DNA from: Ekhidna lutea
GTDB taxonomy: Bacteria; Bacteroidota; Bacteroidia; Cytophagales; Cyclobacteriaceae
DNA: 64,000 bases
Direction: 5' to 3'
Assembly (NCBI RefSeq): GCF_900188325.1
Contig: NZ_FZPD01000001.1
Coordinates: forward strand, 310,001-374,000
The notes beneath the pieces are model-generated. The model saw only the letters and a program-made list of their open reading frames with translations, was not told the DNA's origin and ran no database searches. The first letter of the stretch is position 1. Every line of letters starts with the position of its first letter. The translations under genes were made by a program, and so were the position numbers. Below, piece by piece: positions 63,401 through 64,000 of this stretch.

Positions 63401-64000
63401 AAGGAGTAGATGCTTCTGATGATGAGTTGATCATCACTTCCACACTACTCGCCCTTTCAGCCACTGCGATTACTTCAAATACTTTCAATGCAAGATGGAG
63501 CCAGGGTGAGGATGTGCTTAATTACGAATTAGATGTTTCTTCAACCAGCGATTTCTCAACGTTTGTTTCGGGGTTTGAAAGTTTCGAGACGACTGCCACC
63601 TCAGCAGTTGTTAGTGGATTAGATTTTGCGACTAGCTATTACTATCGGGTTAGACTGGTAAATACGGCAGATGAGGTTTCTTCAAATTCTAATACAGTAC
63701 CAGTAAAGTCATCAATTGATCCTGAAACTATTGCTGACTCTACTGCTCTTGTCCAGATTTATTCTGCACTGGATGGATCTGGATGGTCGAACCCGGTCAA
63801 TTGGGAATCTGCCAGGATGAGGGACTGGGATGGAATCACTTTAGATGCGTCGAAATTGAGAGTTGAGCAGATAGATATCAGTGGAAGGGGTGCTGATGGA
63901 GCTATGCCTAACCCATTTATCGATGGAGCAGTTGGGGGATTAACTGCAATGACTTCAATGAATGTGAGAGATAATCTAATCTCCGGATTGATGGACTTTA
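60484..64000 (+). CDS. Giant repeat-built surface protein, partial
   Basis: This open frame runs from the ATG at 60484 past the right edge: 1172 codons with no stop. In order it has a signal peptide (to about residue 24), five EYFFDVDPGxGSAS units (61790 is near their end), one Ig-like domain (PPTITSAEPLPTNTSPLNMTVTF and on), five Ig-like units at an exact 90-residue period (62101-63450), an FN3-like domain (about 63451-63716) and the start of a leucine-rich-repeat-like region (NPVNWESARMRDWDG). This suggests a type IX secreted adhesin or matrix protein. A C-terminal sorting domain would lie beyond the window. Confidence 0.85.
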   Translation, partial: MRLSNYLSKLFIASLMLFASHQINAQDTLEIFDMEYFFDVDPGFGSASPIIIGTPDSTISLVELLSTSGLSTGFHTLGVRARNVATNPKYNVLDTGTQIVRPFLMIDPALRSAGQWGITETRLVFVDQSDAGSIVDVDQIEYFFDVDPGVGSASQVSPFTAGNSIAIVESLNSDTLSFGFHLLGMRARAVGGAWGTTETRLIFVDQSDAGSIINVDQIEYFFDVDPGVGSASQVAPFSATNSVSIVESLNTDTLSFGFHTLGMRARSEGGAWGTTETRLIFVDQTQGVINVDQIEYFFDADPGVGSANQITGFSSGNSISIVENLTTNGLLPGFHVLGMRVRSESGTWGTTETRLIFVDEAGAVNDIVEFEYFIGTDPGVGNASPVTVATPGQQVNENVILDTDTVSVGNYQIHFRARNADGEWGLTESRPLQVVDMDPPTITSAEPLPTNTSPLNMTVTFGEAVNSFDQTDISVSSGGSVQGGSFNTVNDSTYTFLLDLSTEGLITIDIADSAAFAQSDGTPSPNANTFEIRYDITAPVVTIDPLTTVDTSPALTGTVDNDSVSVDITVDGSTYAASSIAAGVWVLNAGLISPPLTNGVYDLVVQATDSAGNVGTDATSNELTIDVLEVTVDALITSESTPELTGTVTDTTATVDVTVDGSTYAAIVNGDKTWQVSAGTINPALATGIYEVQAVADRGIEGPVNDQTANELTIVDILTITIDSLTTFDTTPELTGTVSDITASVDVIVDGNTYSATVNADSTWTLPDGTISPPLIAGTYDIIASADRGIEGPVVDQTIDELTVIIDINVSVNVLSTNNRSPELSGTISNPSATIDVTVDGSTYSATNNGDSTWTLAAGTITPDLVDGIYDVDVLADFAGNSGTDSTINELRIDGTAPTVAVDFLATSISSPELSGTVDDPDATVDVSVDGNNYAAVNNGDNTWTLAAATITPGLVDSTYSVIVTATDSLGNQGVDASDDELIITSTLLALSATAITSNTFNARWSQGEDVLNYELDVSSTSDFSTFVSGFESFETTATSAVVSGLDFATSYYYRVRLVNTADEVSSNSNTVPVKSSIDPETIADSTALVQIYSALDGSGWSNPVNWESARMRDWDGITLDASKLRVEQIDISGRGADGAMPNPFIDGAVGGLTAMTSMNVRDNLISGLMDF
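60583..61790 (+). repeat. Five protein repeats of the EYFFDVDPG type
   Basis: Units start near 60583 and at 60892, 61126, 61354 and 61585; units two to four repeat every 76-78 codons. Each has V-D-Q-I-E-Y-F-F-D-V-D-P-G then GFHTLGMRARxEGGxWGTTETRL. The first unit has an insertion and the last is divergent (EYFIGTDPGVGNAS). Similar repeats recur in secreted Bacteroidota proteins. Confidence 0.85.
62101..63450 (+). repeat. Five Ig-like units at an exact 270-base period
   Basis: Units start at 62101, 62371, 62641, 62911 and 63181. Each is 90 codons with the pattern SPELTGTV..ATVDVTVDGSTYxA..W.L..G.I.P.L..G.YDV..A. The domains are of the bacterial Ig-like (Big) kind that stack as rods. Confidence 0.85.

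Overview
The window looks like a chromosomal segment from a member of the Bacteroidota, most likely Cytophagales-like. The evidence is a gliding-motility lipoprotein (GldB), several outer-membrane beta-barrels, OmpA/PD40 proteins, a Castor/Pollux-type channel, exact TAnnTTTG -7 promoter elements, AT-leaning coding sequence, and GC-rich intergenic hairpin repeats of a type common in this phylum. No rRNA, tRNA, CRISPR array, transposase or phage module was seen. Coding density is high, and no gene-free stretch is longer than about 250 bases.

Layout. 1-4124: the 5' part of a DUF721 gene, recF, pyruvate dehydrogenase E1 alpha, a membrane-anchored TPR protein and ribH, separated by repeat elements. 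4148-9288 (minus): a tail-specific protease with an overlapping helical partner gene, a lipoprotein and gpmI. 9423-13932 (plus): a DUF4783 protein, nadC, a YcxB-like protein, recX, a DinB-like protein, an ATP-grasp protein and a LysE-type exporter, tightly packed. 14001-21194: S9 peptidase, GNAT, LiaF-like protein, barrel protein, Hsp20, methyltransferase and gdhA. 21377-24954: a 57-residue protein gene, a Castor/Pollux channel and a divergent TAXI-like lipoprotein with an added membrane anchor. 25043-30450: the cell-elongation operon mreB-mreC-mreD-mrdA-rodA, with overlapping genes. 30471-42763 (minus): AsmA-like protein, lipoprotein, aldehyde dehydrogenase, two OmpA proteins, an M23 peptidase, DsbD and an M20 dipeptidase, all envelope-oriented except the aldehyde dehydrogenase and the dipeptidase. 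42878-53077: a small lipoprotein, a 1657-residue secreted protein of unknown function, prmA, tpiA, a TerB-like protein and uvrA. 53257-58511: ECF sigma factor with a very small anti-sigma-like partner, nth, a barrel protein, a glycosyltransferase, an aspartyl/asparaginyl hydroxylase and gldB. 58611-64000: a barrel protein, a secreted beta-helix protein and the N-terminal 1172 codons of a giant repeat-built surface protein that runs off the window.

Most of the content is core metabolism, DNA repair and envelope biogenesis. The least explained parts are the giant protein with a Ser-Trp-Gly repeat tract (43093-48066), the TAXI-like receptor facing the ion-channel gene, the M23 peptidase whose usual second zinc-site His is Cys, the repeat architecture of the partial surface protein (including five Ig-like units at an exact 270-base period), and several nucleotide-level structures: dispersed hairpin elements, a terminator hairpin inside a convergent coding region, a probable leaderless promoter, and a hairpin containing two convergent stop codons. 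I saw no clear new defence or mobile system.
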